Shown here in pieces: positions 17,435-26,324 of a DNA stretch of 64,000 nt. The DNA is from Achromobacter sp. Root83 (lineage in GTDB: Bacteria > Pseudomonadota > Gammaproteobacteria > Burkholderiales > Burkholderiaceae_B): NCBI RefSeq assembly GCF_001428845.1, contig NZ_LMIU01000026.1:124001-188000 (forward strand), given 5' to 3'. Under the pieces are notes generated by a model, which made no database searches, was not told the DNA's origin, and saw only the letters and a program-made list of their open reading frames with translations. The position numbers and the translations under genes were made by a program. Numbering within the stretch: the first letter of the stretch is position 1; each line of letters opens with the position of its first letter.

Positions 17435-19123
17435 TCAGAATCCTTCTTCGGGTATGGCCGTGACCAGCACGACCGTGAGCATCTGCTTCTCTTGCGAAGC
17501 GTCAGAGCCGCCGGCGAGCATCGGAGCCTTGTCATCCAGGCGCCGCCTGGTAGAGGTGTCGGCCGATTGTTGGTAGCCGCCGATCACGACCTGCTCGCCG
17601 GGGCGCACCATTACCTGCTGCACTCGTCCCTGGCCACCGATGTCAGTCTGCTGGACAAATGACTGATCACCACGCGCACCGACCGGCTCCTTTTTCATCT
17701 CGATGAGCCGGGTGTCGTCGTAGGCAATGGTCAAGAGCACTTGGCCGTCGTCCTGCGCGTCCGGCACAACCGTAAGGAAAGTGCCGACCGTCTTGTTGTC
17801 CTGCGTGACCGTGACGGTTGGGGCTGAGGTGTCCGACGTGCTTTGCGTTTGCTGCAGGTCCTTGATGTAGTCGAAGGAGCGGCGGGTGTCGTACTTGCCG
17901 GGGCGGCGGTTTTGCATCAGGAGCGGGATGCTCTTGTGGTCGATGATCGAACCCAATTGCGAGAGCGCTGACAGTGCAAGGTTGGTTCCTGCGAACGGGC
18001 CGCTGCCCACCGTGGCTCCTAAGCTGCCAGCGGCCTTGGCCGCGTCCAGCATCGGAGCGACACCAATTGCTGACGCGGTATTCTGGCGCCCGAGGCTGTT
18101 GAACAGGATGCTCCAGTCCACACTCCCCTGGTTGATCCGATCGCTCTGCACCGTGATTTCTTCGAAGACCAGGCGCACGCGACGAGTCATCTGACGATTC
18201 TCGGCGTCCAGGAATTCGCTGATTCTGTCCTGAGCTTCCTTGGTGTCCGTCACCACGATCGTGTTCGACGCGCCGTCCGCCGCTTTGATCACGCCGGCGC
18301 GGCTGAGGAACTGGGTGACCTTGCTGACAACTGCGGCCAGCTCGCGGGCTTCGTCTTTCGCACCCGCGGTGGTTCTGTCTGCAAGCATCGAATTGGTCGA
18401 CTTGATATCGCGCTGCAGGTTTTCCTCGGCCGCCTGAGTGGGCGTGCGGACCACATAGCTCTTGGTCTCCGTCCGGTAGAAGCGCAGCGCACCGATCTTG
18501 TCGTCGTAGCGCCAGTACACGCCCAGGCGCAGTGCGATGGCGTCCAGCACGGAGGCGAGCGGGGCCTGGCCAGCTGGCAGTGGGGCCATCTTTGTGCGCG
18601 CCACGCCCGTCGGCAGCGCGGGACCCGCAACACGATCCACTGCCGCGCCGGGGATGAGAGCCGGCACGAGCGTGTCAGCCGTGCTGGCGCTCAGGCTAAG
18701 CGGGTTTACCGCGCCGAGATCGCCCGCCAGGCGCGGCAAGAAGTATTCGGGGGGGAGCAGGGCGTCGGCAGTGACCTGCGTCAGGATGCCGGTGGCGATC
18801 TGGATCCGGTCGGCCAGCGTCTTGAGATCGGCGGAGTTGTTTTCAAAGAGCAGCGTCGTATTGACGTTTGCCCGGAGCGCCGGCGGTAGGGTGACTTCGC
18901 GGGCCAACGGCTGCGGTCGGCCGGCGATCCAGGGGAGCTCCACGACTTGACCCTTTGCCCGGTCGATGTCTCCGGCTTTGAGCTTGAAATGGTCCAGCGC
19001 GATGGCGCTGTCGGCTTGACGGAGGGCGGCGCGGGATTCGATTCGGTCGGTGGCCTGCAGGGCCGAGCAGCCAGCAAGCGCTGCCAGCATGACCGCCGTC
19101 AGTACGGTGCGGTAAGCAATCAT
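17435..19123 (-). CDS. pilN: PilN-like outer-membrane secretin (lipoprotein)
   Basis: Outer-membrane secretin pore for the type IVb pilus. 562 residues. The lipoprotein signal ends in LAALAGCSALQ (Cys near residue 19). N-domains include the short coaxial domain (IALRLGVYWRYDDKIGALRFYRTE) near 200-220. The secretin core from about 280 contains VKAADGASNTIVVTDTKEAQD, SVDWSILFNSLG and a C-terminal block ending QQVMVRPGEQVVIGGYQQS and KQMLTVVLVTAIP, which is the conserved secretin end. Length and order match PilN. Confidence 0.93.
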   Translation of the reverse strand: MIAYRTVLTAVMLAALAGCSALQATDRIESRAALRQADSAIALDHFKLKAGDIDRAKGQVVELPWIAGRPQPLAREVTLPPALRANVNTTLLFENNSADLKTLADRIQIATGILTQVTADALLPPEYFLPRLAGDLGAVNPLSLSASTADTLVPALIPGAAVDRVAGPALPTGVARTKMAPLPAGQAPLASVLDAIALRLGVYWRYDDKIGALRFYRTETKSYVVRTPTQAAEENLQRDIKSTNSMLADRTTAGAKDEARELAAVVSKVTQFLSRAGVIKAADGASNTIVVTDTKEAQDRISEFLDAENRQMTRRVRLVFEEITVQSDRINQGSVDWSILFNSLGRQNTASAIGVAPMLDAAKAAGSLGATVGSGPFAGTNLALSALSQLGSIIDHKSIPLLMQNRRPGKYDTRRSFDYIKDLQQTQSTSDTSAPTVTVTQDNKTVGTFLTVVPDAQDDGQVLLTIAYDDTRLIEMKKEPVGARGDQSFVQQTDIGGQGRVQQVMVRPGEQVVIGGYQQSADTSTRRRLDDKAPMLAGGSDASQEKQMLTVVLVTAIPEEGF

Positions 19124-19147
19124 TGGATTTCCTGTTCAACGCCACGG

Positions 19148-19885
19148 CTAGGATTGCGTGGCGGGGGATCGGTTGCAGCTGCGGGTGAAGGGCACCATGC
19201 GGAGCACGCGGTTGCCATAGAAGCAGGGGCGGATCGGCGATTCACTCATGGCGACCGCCTGCGATAGCGCCTGGGTGGCCTCTTGGAACGAGTCCGCCTC
19301 AAACTCGGCGGGTGCCTGTATCGGAATGTCGAAATTCAGTTCCCACTGATCGGGCCCGAAGGTCCAGTTGGCATCAGCTGCCCAGCGCACGAGCGCTTGG
19401 CGGACCGTGCCGTCTTGCGGACTGACCCGCCAAATCTGTTTAGGCGGCTCCACGACTTGCGGTTCAGCAACGGGCTCGGTCGGAGCAACTTCGACCGTCA
19501 CGACGGTGCCCGCTGTCGGAGTGACTTGTTGCGGACTTGCGTTCACGTCGGTGGTAAGCGCCGTGGCCTCATTTGCCGCTACCGGCGTCGGCGCCGACGC
19601 AGAGCTGCTGGCGCCAGGCGTTGCATCAGTCGCGGCCGGAAGCTGCGGGCTGGCGGCGGGTGCAGTGCTTTCGAGCTTGGGCGGCGCTTCCGGCACGGGG
19701 ATGGGGGGAATGTCTGCCGAAGCCAGGACGGTCGGCGATTTACCGGGTAGAACGGTGCGCGGATCGGCATGGTTTATGAGGATGCGTCCGGAGTCTGGAG
19801 GTGTCGGAGGGGCGGGCGGGACAAATCCGCAGGCCGAAAGAAGGCAGGCCGCCGTCACGACGGCCGCCAAAAGGGATGCTTGCAT
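19148..19885 (-). CDS. pilL: PilL/TcpQ-like pilus lipoprotein
   Basis: 245-residue lipoprotein, first of the pilus biogenesis genes. Lipobox LLSACGF (Cys near residue 19). A long Pro/Ala/Thr-rich linker spans about residues 25-150. The C-terminal TcpQ-like domain follows: WRVSPQDGTVRQALVRWAADANWTFGPDQWELNFDIP, then FEADSFQEATQALSQ and CFYGNRVLRMV. This domain helps the secretin localise in other systems. The symbol pilL is used for position and domain; the IncI PilL protein is longer. Confidence 0.82.
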   Translation of the reverse strand: MQASLLAAVVTAACLLSACGFVPPAPPTPPDSGRILINHADPRTVLPGKSPTVLASADIPPIPVPEAPPKLESTAPAASPQLPAATDATPGASSSASAPTPVAANEATALTTDVNASPQQVTPTAGTVVTVEVAPTEPVAEPQVVEPPKQIWRVSPQDGTVRQALVRWAADANWTFGPDQWELNFDIPIQAPAEFEADSFQEATQALSQAVAMSESPIRPCFYGNRVLRMVPFTRSCNRSPATQS

Positions 19886-19900
19886 GGGGGATCCTAAGAG

Positions 19901-20227
19901 TTACTTGAAAGTCCGGGGCATCACGCCCTGCCGCTCAAGTTCGTGGTGGACGGCGCGCAGCTCGGCCGGGGAACTCTGTCGCCTGGCGAGCAGCAACAGT
20001 TCGAGGAGGATGGGGAGCAGCGAACCGTCGGACTGCCCGGTCGGGGCGTTATCCAGCAGCGTTAGGCGCAGCTGCGAAACATGTTCGGCGACCTGGTCGT
20101 CGACTTCGAGCCGATCCCGGAGGTACGCGGAAAGCGTCATGCCGCGATCTGCAGCAGCTTGCTCGTAACGCCGGCGGGCGGCATCGGACAGACGGAATGT
20201 AATTGGGCGCTCAAGCAGGGAGCGCAT
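19901..20227 (-). CDS. Ribbon-helix-helix-like small protein
   Basis: 108 residues from the ATG at 20227 (MRSLLERPITFRLSDAARRRYEQ). The first 45 residues read like a ribbon-helix-helix DNA-binding domain: a beta strand PITFRLSD, then helices ARRRYEQAAADRGM and LSAYLRDRLE, as in CopG or MobC-type proteins. The C-terminal half is helical (LLPILLELLLLARRQ). It overlaps the upstream small gene by 17 bases. It could be a relaxosome accessory or an operon regulator; neither is proved. Confidence 0.6.
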   Translation of the reverse strand: MRSLLERPITFRLSDAARRRYEQAAADRGMTLSAYLRDRLEVDDQVAEHVSQLRLTLLDNAPTGQSDGSLLPILLELLLLARRQSSPAELRAVHHELERQGVMPRTFK

Positions 20228-20486
20228 GAAGCCGCGCCTCCTCCACCACGATGTGGCCCATGGCCTCAGCGAACGCCTGCTTGAACGCGTCCCGCCGGAT
20301 TCTGCGTTCGAGGGGCGAATCTGCTTTGCCACGGCAATGTTCGATAAATCGGTGGTCGCGGTACTGGGCGGGACTCATCTCGGGAGCCGCTTCAAACCAA
20401 GTACGAGCGGCGTGGCGTGCATCGCGCGCCGTGGATGGAAATTCAAAAGCGGCGCCGGAGGGGTAGGCCGCGGACGACTGAACCAT
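20211..20486 (-). CDS. Small hypothetical protein, first gene of the conjugation/pilus series
   Basis: 91-residue protein with no recognised domain, rich in Arg, Ala and Glu and mostly helical (ERRIRRDAFKQAFAEAMGHIVVEEARLHA). It opens the long leftward transcription unit close to the element end and overlaps the next gene. Its small size and lack of motif keep confidence moderate. Confidence 0.5.
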   Translation of the reverse strand: MVQSSAAYPSGAAFEFPSTARDARHAARTWFEAAPEMSPAQYRDHRFIEHCRGKADSPLERRIRRDAFKQAFAEAMGHIVVEEARLHALPA

Positions 20487-20681
20487 ATAGATCCTCTGCG
20501 AATGACGTGCGCACCTCGGCCTGCCGCCCTGGGCGACATACGCGAGCTGCGGTTTAGCTATCTATCCAGCGTGGCTGGGGATGTGCCTCAAATGAGCGGC
20601 TAGGGCTGCTGGCGCATATGTCGGCGCGCCAGAGAGGTGAAGTCCAACTAGGTCGGCCCGCCAGCGGGCTTTGACCAAATC

Positions 20682-20710
20682 TTGACCGCAATCACTAAAA
20701 AAGACCGCAA
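20682..20710. other. Repeated GACCGCA motifs near the element end
   Basis: TTGACCGCA (20682-20690) is followed by AGACCGCAA (20702-20710) about 110 bases inside the attachment site. The same nonamer TTGACCGCA occurs at 36885-36893, just inside the second element. These could be arm-type integrase binding sites; this is motif-level inference. Confidence 0.3.
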
Positions 20711-20813
20711 AACCCTGCGAATCACTGATTGAATGTCCAGTGGCTAAGGGGTGGCTATCGTTGCAAGTCTTTGATTGAAAAGACATTCTGACTTGCAGGG
20801 ATTTGCAGATCGG

Positions 20814-20862
20814 CGGACTTTTAATCCGTTGGTCGCGAGTTCGAGTCTCGCACAACCCACCA
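20814..20862 (+). repeat. attR: 3' fragment of tRNA-Lys(TTT)
   Basis: The sequence from the anticodon stem CGGACTTTTAATCCG through a complete T-arm (TCGCGAGTTCGAGTCTCGC) to ACCCACCA is the 3' part of a lysine tRNA with anticodon TTT. The 5' half (acceptor and D-arm) is absent: upstream bases do not form GGGTTGT or a D-arm. A tRNA 3' end without its 5' half is the usual mark left at the far end of an element integrated into a tRNA gene. Everything left of it belongs to the element, and the intact tRNA should stand at the other end. Confidence 0.9.
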
Positions 20863-20867
20863 CCCCC

Positions 20868-20929
20868 TGCCTTTTTACGAAGGCAGAAGAGAATCAAGCA
20901 CCTGCGAGTGATCGCGGTGCTTTTTTTTC
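20868..20929 (+). terminator. Terminator(s) of the disrupted tRNA-Lys locus
   Basis: Two hairpins follow the tRNA fragment. CTGCCTT/AAGGCAG is at 20868-20886. A stronger AAGCACC/GGTGCTT stem at 20896-20922 is extended by TGCGA/TCGC and followed by eight Ts. The second has the full form of a rho-independent terminator and is probably the host tRNA terminator left outside the element. Confidence 0.75.
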
Positions 20930-20960
20930 GTCTGTAGGGGCGAGGAGGGGGTGATCGACT

Positions 20961-21020
20961 GCGCGATCAACCGCGCGATCAACTGCGCGATCAACCGCGC
21001 GATCAACTGCGCGATCAGGC
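20961..21020. repeat. Five tandem copies of a 12-base unit
   Basis: Units GCGCGATCAACC and GCGCGATCAACT alternate for four copies, followed by a degenerate fifth (GCGCGATCAGGC). The tract lies in the untranslated region between the tRNA terminator and the hybrid kinase gene. Each unit contains the palindrome GCGATC-like core, so it may bind a protein or simply be a slippage-prone array. Confidence 0.85.
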
Positions 21021-21197
21021 GTGCGGTGGCTGCGCGATGCACAAGCTGGCGCAAACAAGCCCGCGCAATCAAGCTTACGCAAACAGCGCGGTCTTGGGGC
21101 CATCCGCCAGATTGACGCGCAATGCGTCTAAAATCCGCGGGCGTGTCGAACCGGACTTCTGTCTTTTGCTGGCCTCTCTGCCGAGCATCCCTTTATA

Positions 21198-23027
21198 GTG
21201 CAGCCCTCTATCGGCCCCTCTTCCGCCTTTACGCCTCCAGGCTCGTCCTACGCCGCCCGCATCCGCCAAGTGCAGGTCGATGCGTTGCGCCGGAGCTTTC
21301 CATTTGCGCTGGCGGGATCGCTGATCACCGCCTGCTTTTCGGTCTTCGCGTTGCTCGACGTGCTGCCCCGGCACGAAATACTGCTGTGGATCACCGCGAC
21401 GCTGGTGGTTGGCGGCTTGCGGCTGGCCGCCATGATCGCGTACGACCGCCGCGGCAACGATCCGTCGGCAGCCCGGCGCTGGGTGCGCCGCATGCTGGCC
21501 GGCAACCTGTGTTCGGGGATTCTGTGGGGACTGCCGTTCGCTTACTGGACGTTTGTCGTCCCGCTGGAATACCAGCTGTTCTTCATCGTCATTCTGTTCG
21601 GGCTGGGCACGGGCGCGATCTACTCGAATTACATGATGCTGCCGGTGATGTACGCGTTCGAAATTCCGGCTTTCGCGCCGATGTTCATTGCGCTGGCGGC
21701 GCAGCCGTCCGCCATCCATCTGGCGCTGGTGACGAGCGGGCTCGCGTATCTGGTGGCGACCCTGGCCTTTATCCATCGCATGAACCGCACCCATCTGGGC
21801 GCATTGCGGCTGGGCTATGAGAACCTGGCGCTGCTGGACCAGGTGCGCCAGGAAAAGACCGCGGCCGAACGCAGCGACCTGGAAAAGTCCCGGTTCCTGG
21901 CGGCGGCCAGCCACGACCTGCGCCAGCCCGTGCATGCCGTGAATTTGTTCCTGGGCCTGCTGACGAACGAGCCTTTGTCGCGGCATGGGCGCTACCTGCT
22001 GGACAACATCGCAAGCGCGATGTCCGCGATGGGGCATCTGTTCGACGCCCTGCTGAACCTGTCGCGGCTGGACGCTGGCGTCATCGACCCCCGCTTTGAG
22101 ACGTTCCGCATCAGGCCGCTGCTGGACCAGTTGCGGGCCGAGTACACCCCCCAAGCCAGCGAGAAAGGGATACGCCTGCGGGTGCGCGCCTGCCCGGCCA
22201 CCGTCCGGTCGGACCCCGTGCTGCTGGAACGCATTATTCGCAATCTGATCAGCAACGCCATCATGCACACCGCCCGGGGCCGTGTCCTGATTGGTTGCCG
22301 CCGCATCGCCGACCGATTGCGCATCGAGGTCTGGGACAACGGCCCCGGCATTCCGAAGGCGGAGCAGGAACGGGTGTTTTGGGAGTTCCATCAACTGGGC
22401 AATCCCGAGCGCGACCGGAGCAAGGGACTGGGTCTGGGGCTGGCCATCGTGCGCCGCACCGTGCGGCTGCTGGGGCACGAACTGGCGTTGCGCTCCGAAG
22501 AAGGCCGGGGCACGGTCTTCACGCTGACGGTGCCTATCGCCGATTCCGAAGGCTCCAGCCTGACCGTCGGCCAGCCCGGTGTGGTATCGCACCCCGCGCC
22601 TGTGTCCGGCAGCGACCTGCGCGGCAAGCTCATGCTGCTGGTGGATGACGATGCGCAGAACCTGGCCGGCCTGTCGATGCTGTTCGAAAGCTGGGGCTGC
22701 CGCGTCATCGCCGCCACCAGCGGCAATGCCCTGTTCGAGCGCGTGCTTCCGCTGGCCGAGCGCCCCGCGCTGATCGTCAGCGACTACCGGCTGCGCGAGC
22801 ACGAGACCGGCATCCATGTGATTGAAAGACTGCGAGAGGAATATAACGACCCGGACCTGCCCGCCTTGCTGGTCAGCGGCGATACCGACCCGGCGCGGCT
22901 GGCGGAGGCCGCCGCTCGCGGCGTGCCGCTGCTGCACAAGCCCGTGCAGGTTCAGGCCCTGCGCGACCGGGTGGCGGCCTTGTTGCACGAGAACCGCGCC
23001 CAGCCCCTCACCGGAGACGCCGAATGA
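21198..23027 (+). CDS. Hybrid sensor histidine kinase with C-terminal receiver
   Basis: Membrane sensor kinase. A GTG start directly follows an in-frame TAG, so translation begins here or at a later GTG; no clear ribosome site is seen. 609 residues. Hydrophobic segments between about 33 and 200 form five or six membrane helices. The HisKA domain has SHDLRQPVHAVNLF (His near residue 239). The HATPase domain has NLISNAIMH (N box), DNGPGIP (G1) and GLGLGLAIV (G2). The C-terminal receiver starts LMLLVDDDAQNLAGL with phospho-acceptor Asp in LIVSDYRL and a late conserved Lys (LHKPVQ). It overlaps the response regulator (ATGA). Confidence 0.92.
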   Translation: MQPSIGPSSAFTPPGSSYAARIRQVQVDALRRSFPFALAGSLITACFSVFALLDVLPRHEILLWITATLVVGGLRLAAMIAYDRRGNDPSAARRWVRRMLAGNLCSGILWGLPFAYWTFVVPLEYQLFFIVILFGLGTGAIYSNYMMLPVMYAFEIPAFAPMFIALAAQPSAIHLALVTSGLAYLVATLAFIHRMNRTHLGALRLGYENLALLDQVRQEKTAAERSDLEKSRFLAAASHDLRQPVHAVNLFLGLLTNEPLSRHGRYLLDNIASAMSAMGHLFDALLNLSRLDAGVIDPRFETFRIRPLLDQLRAEYTPQASEKGIRLRVRACPATVRSDPVLLERIIRNLISNAIMHTARGRVLIGCRRIADRLRIEVWDNGPGIPKAEQERVFWEFHQLGNPERDRSKGLGLGLAIVRRTVRLLGHELALRSEEGRGTVFTLTVPIADSEGSSLTVGQPGVVSHPAPVSGSDLRGKLMLLVDDDAQNLAGLSMLFESWGCRVIAATSGNALFERVLPLAERPALIVSDYRLREHETGIHVIERLREEYNDPDLPALLVSGDTDPARLAEAAARGVPLLHKPVQVQALRDRVAALLHENRAQPLTGDAE

Positions 23028-23665
23028 CGGCAGTGCTTTTGATAGATGATCACGCCATGTTCCGCGAAGCGCTGGTCATGGCCATGGACTATTCGGTTCC
23101 GGGCCTGACGATCCATCCGGCGGCAAGCGGCCACGAGGCGCTTGACGTGCTTGACCGGCACTCGGCGATTCAGAACGTCATCATGGACTTCTACCTGCCC
23201 GACATGGCGGGGGCCGACCTGCTCAAGCGCTTGCGCCAGCGCCGCGCGCGATTGCGGATTCTTGTGCTGTCCGCGTCCGAAGATCCCGAGGACGAGCGCC
23301 GCGCGATGGACGCCGGCGCGCAGGGCTTCCTGAACAAGTCCGCCAGTTGCCAGGAACTGGCCGCCGCGTTGCAAGCCATCAACGACGCGCCGCTCTTGTC
23401 CGGCCGCAGCGGGGCCGCGGCCACGCTGCCCGCGGGGGCCCAGGACGAAGCCGCGTTGTTGCGGGCGCTGACGCCGCGCCAGCTCGAGGTGCTGCGCCTG
23501 ATGTGCGACGGACTGCGCAACAAGGAAATATCGGAACAGTTGAGCATGACGGAGAAGACCGTCAAGACGCATGTATCGGCCATCTTGGGCACCCTGGGTG
23601 TGCTCAACCGTACGCAGGCGACGCTTGTGGCGCGCCGAGGCGGCGTGTTCGGGAAGCCGGTCTAG
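23024..23665 (+). CDS. LuxR/NarL-type response regulator
   Basis: 213 residues. Receiver domain with acidic pair IDDH near the start, phospho-acceptor Asp in IMDFYLPDM (about residue 55) and Lys in LNKSASC. The C-terminal LuxR HTH is LTPRQLEVLRLMCDGLRNKEI-SEQLSMTEKTVKTHVSAI. It overlaps the kinase stop by 4 bases, so the two form a translationally coupled two-component pair. The signal sensed cannot be read from the sequence. Confidence 0.93.
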   Translation: MTAVLLIDDHAMFREALVMAMDYSVPGLTIHPAASGHEALDVLDRHSAIQNVIMDFYLPDMAGADLLKRLRQRRARLRILVLSASEDPEDERRAMDAGAQGFLNKSASCQELAAALQAINDAPLLSGRSGAAATLPAGAQDEAALLRALTPRQLEVLRLMCDGLRNKEISEQLSMTEKTVKTHVSAILGTLGVLNRTQATLVARRGGVFGKPV

Positions 23666-23811
23666 CGCTCCCGGCAGGGGACGGAAAACCACTTTCGTTT
23701 TCAGATGGCATCGCGTATAACGGTCTCACGATATGTGCACCGCAGCATGGTTCATGTCGCAGCCTTTTACGATCGCAAGCGCACCCCTGCATCCCTGCAA
23801 GGAGTTCCACT

Positions 23812-24855
23812 GTGGCCCGATCCAAAACGTCAGCGAGTTCCCGCGATCCCCTGTTGATCGATCTTGCCTTGCAAGGCGGAGGCGCGCACGGCGCCTTCAC
23901 CTGGGGCGTGCTGGACCGCCTGCTGGAAGAGCCTTGGCTGGGGATAGACGGCATCTCGGGCACCTCCGCCGGCGCGATGAATGCGGCCGTGCTGGTGTTG
24001 GGGCATGCTCGCGGCGGATCCGAGGGCGCGCGCGCCGCGCTCGAGGATTTCTGGCGGCGCGTATCGCAGGCCGCCGCCTTCAGCCCGTTTCGCCGCAGCC
24101 CGTTCGATGTGCTGATGGGCTCGTGGTCGCTGGACAACTCGCCGTTGTTTGTCGCCTTCGATCTGGCGTCGCGCGTGTTCTCCCCCTATGACCTGCACGC
24201 ATCGGGCTTCAATCCGCTTTCCGACATCCTCAAGGAAGCCATCGATTTCGATGAGCTCGCCAAAGCGCCCATTCATCTGTTCATCACGGCGACCAACGCG
24301 CGCACGGGCCGCGGCCGTGTATTCAAGAATGCCGATGTGACCGCCGACGTCCTGCTGGCGTCGGCCTGCCTGCCCACGATGTTCCGCGCGGTGATGATCG
24401 AAGGCGATCCCTATTGGGACGGCGGCTACAGCGGCAATCCGACCATCACGCCGCTCGTGCGGGAATGCAAATCGCGCGACACCATTCTGGTGCAGATCAA
24501 CCCCGTCGAAAGGCCCGGCATCCCCAGCAGCGCCCGCGAAATCCTCAACCGCCTGAATGAAGTGACCTTCAACGCGCCGTTGCTCAAGGAACTGCGCATG
24601 ATCGCGCTGCTGCGCCAGGTGGCCGATCCCGGCAACGGCGAGGGCGCGATGTGGGCGGACATGCGCATTCACCGGGTATCGTCGGACAAGATGGTGGAGT
24701 TGGGCTATTCGTCCAAGCTCAACGCCGAATGGCCGTTCCTGTGCATGCTGCGCGACGAAGGCAGAAAGGCGGCGGACGGCTTTCTTGCGGCGCATGGCCA
24801 CGACCTGGGCAAGCGCTCGACCCTCGACATCGACGAAATGCTGGGCGAGGTCTGA
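23812..24855 (+). CDS. Patatin-like phospholipase family protein
   Basis: Cytoplasmic or membrane-associated lipid acyl hydrolase. Start placed at a GTG with GGAG seven bases upstream; the open frame further upstream is the 3' end of the regulator gene in another frame. About 347 residues. Patatin motifs: oxyanion loop LQGGGAHGAF near residue 21, nucleophile GTSAG near residue 51, catalytic Asp in YWDGGYSGNP near residue 203. The catalytic dyad is intact. The permease gene starts only 4 bases after its stop, so the two are probably cotranscribed. Confidence 0.92.
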   Translation: MARSKTSASSRDPLLIDLALQGGGAHGAFTWGVLDRLLEEPWLGIDGISGTSAGAMNAAVLVLGHARGGSEGARAALEDFWRRVSQAAAFSPFRRSPFDVLMGSWSLDNSPLFVAFDLASRVFSPYDLHASGFNPLSDILKEAIDFDELAKAPIHLFITATNARTGRGRVFKNADVTADVLLASACLPTMFRAVMIEGDPYWDGGYSGNPTITPLVRECKSRDTILVQINPVERPGIPSSAREILNRLNEVTFNAPLLKELRMIALLRQVADPGNGEGAMWADMRIHRVSSDKMVELGYSSKLNAEWPFLCMLRDEGRKAADGFLAAHGHDLGKRSTLDIDEMLGEV

Positions 24856-24859
24856 CATC

Positions 24860-26311
24860 ATGGGCCTCTTTGGAATTCTGCTTGCGCTGGTATTGCTGAT
24901 CTGGCTGGCTTATCGCGGCTGGAGTATCTTGCTGCTGGCACCCGCAGCCGCAATGGTGACCGCCGCCGCATCGGGAGAACCGTTGCTGGCGCATTGGACG
25001 CAGACGTTCATGGGTGGCGCGGCCGGCTTCGTCGCGCAGTTTTTCCCCTTGTTCCTGTTGGGCGCCTTGTTTGGCAAGCTGATGGACGACAGCGGCTCCG
25101 TGACGGCGATCGCCAACTTCATGACGCGCAAGCTCGGCGCCAAGCGCGCCATCCTGGCGGTGGTGTTGGCGGGAGCCATCGTGACCTACGGCGGCGTCAG
25201 CCTGTTCGTGGCCTTTTTCGTGCTGGCGCCCATGGCGCACGCCTTGTTCAAGGCGGCTGGCATTCCGGTGCGCCTGATGCCCGCGGCCATCCTGCTCGGC
25301 ACGTCCACCTTCACGATGTCCGCCTTGCCCGGCACGCCTGCCGTCCAGAACGCCATCCCGATGCCGTTCTTTTCGACCACGCCGTTCGCCGCGCCGGGCC
25401 TGGGGATCATCGCCAGCGCCATCATGCTGGGGTTTGGCTTGTGGTGGCTGACTCGCGCCGAAACGTCGGCGCGGCGCGCGGGGGAGGGCTATGTGGCGCC
25501 GGCCGGCATGGATGCCGACGTGTCCGAGGACGTGGTGGTCCGCGAGCGCGCAACCGTGGCGCGCGAGTTCGACCCCGCCGAGATCCATCACGGCCAGCGC
25601 AGCGACGGCGCACCATCGACGCTGACGGCGGCCATTCCGCTGGTGGTCGTCATTCTTGTGAATCTGCTCATGACGCTGCTGGTCCTGCCGCGCATGGATA
25701 CGGCGTGGCTGGCCGAGGCGCAATGGGGCGGCACCAGCCTGGCGGCCGTCGGCGGCGTGTGGTCGGTGATTGCCGCGCTGCTCGCCGCCATCGCGGTGCT
25801 GGTGGCGTTGAATTTCCGCCGCCTGCCGTCGCTGCGCGACACCATGGACGCCGGCGTAAACGCGTCTGCCCTGCCTTTGCTGAGCGTCGCGAGCCTGGTG
25901 GGCTTTGGCGCGGTGGTCGCGTCGCTTCCCTCTTTTGCGCTGGTGCGCGATTGGGTGCTGTCCATCGAGGGCGGGCCGCTGGTGTCGCTGGCCGTGGCCA
26001 CCAATGTGCTGGCGGCCTTGACCGGTTCGGCGTCCGGCGGGTTGACCATCGCCTTGCAGTCGCTGGCAAGCACCTACATGGAACTGGCGCACACCCTGGG
26101 GATCGATCCCGCGCTGATGCACCGCGTCTCGGTGATCGGCGCCGGCACGCTGGACAGCCTGCCGCATAACGGAGCGGTGGTGACGCTGCTGGCCGTCTGC
26201 GGCTCGACGCATCGGGACGGCTATATGAACATTGTGGTGGTGGGCATCATTGGGCCCATCATCGCGCTGGCCGCGGTCATCGCGCTGGGCGGCGCGCTGG
26301 GCTCGTTCTGA
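24860..26311 (+). CDS. GntP-family permease (gluconate/organic acid:H+ type)
   Basis: Inner-membrane transporter of the GntP family, which takes up gluconate and related hydroxy acids or other small carboxylates. 483 residues, all hydrophobic helices with short loops: FGILLALVLLIWLAYRGWSIL at the N-terminus, the conserved FFPLFLLGALFGKLMDDSG and PLLSVASLVGFGAVVASLP, and a Gly-rich end. The ATG at 24860 follows the lipase stop by 4 bases. Substrate cannot be assigned; no sugar kinase or dehydrogenase gene is adjacent. Confidence 0.9.
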   Translation: MGLFGILLALVLLIWLAYRGWSILLLAPAAAMVTAAASGEPLLAHWTQTFMGGAAGFVAQFFPLFLLGALFGKLMDDSGSVTAIANFMTRKLGAKRAILAVVLAGAIVTYGGVSLFVAFFVLAPMAHALFKAAGIPVRLMPAAILLGTSTFTMSALPGTPAVQNAIPMPFFSTTPFAAPGLGIIASAIMLGFGLWWLTRAETSARRAGEGYVAPAGMDADVSEDVVVRERATVAREFDPAEIHHGQRSDGAPSTLTAAIPLVVVILVNLLMTLLVLPRMDTAWLAEAQWGGTSLAAVGGVWSVIAALLAAIAVLVALNFRRLPSLRDTMDAGVNASALPLLSVASLVGFGAVVASLPSFALVRDWVLSIEGGPLVSLAVATNVLAALTGSASGGLTIALQSLASTYMELAHTLGIDPALMHRVSVIGAGTLDSLPHNGAVVTLLAVCGSTHRDGYMNIVVVGIIGPIIALAAVIALGGALGSF

Positions 26312-26324
26312 CGGGAAACGCCGA

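Noticed and set aside
20562-20897. Reading frame containing ETRTRDQRIKS on the minus strand
   Set aside because: This peptide is the antisense translation of a tRNA end, a common false gene call; here it crosses the tRNA-Lys fragment.
21075-22988. 637-residue open frame on the minus strand
   Set aside because: Antisense to the hybrid kinase whose motifs are intact; Gln/His/Arg-rich composition is typical of a GC-rich shadow frame.
24719-26212. 497-residue open frame on the minus strand
   Set aside because: Antisense to the GntP permease and rich in His, Gln and Arg with no domain; shadow frame.
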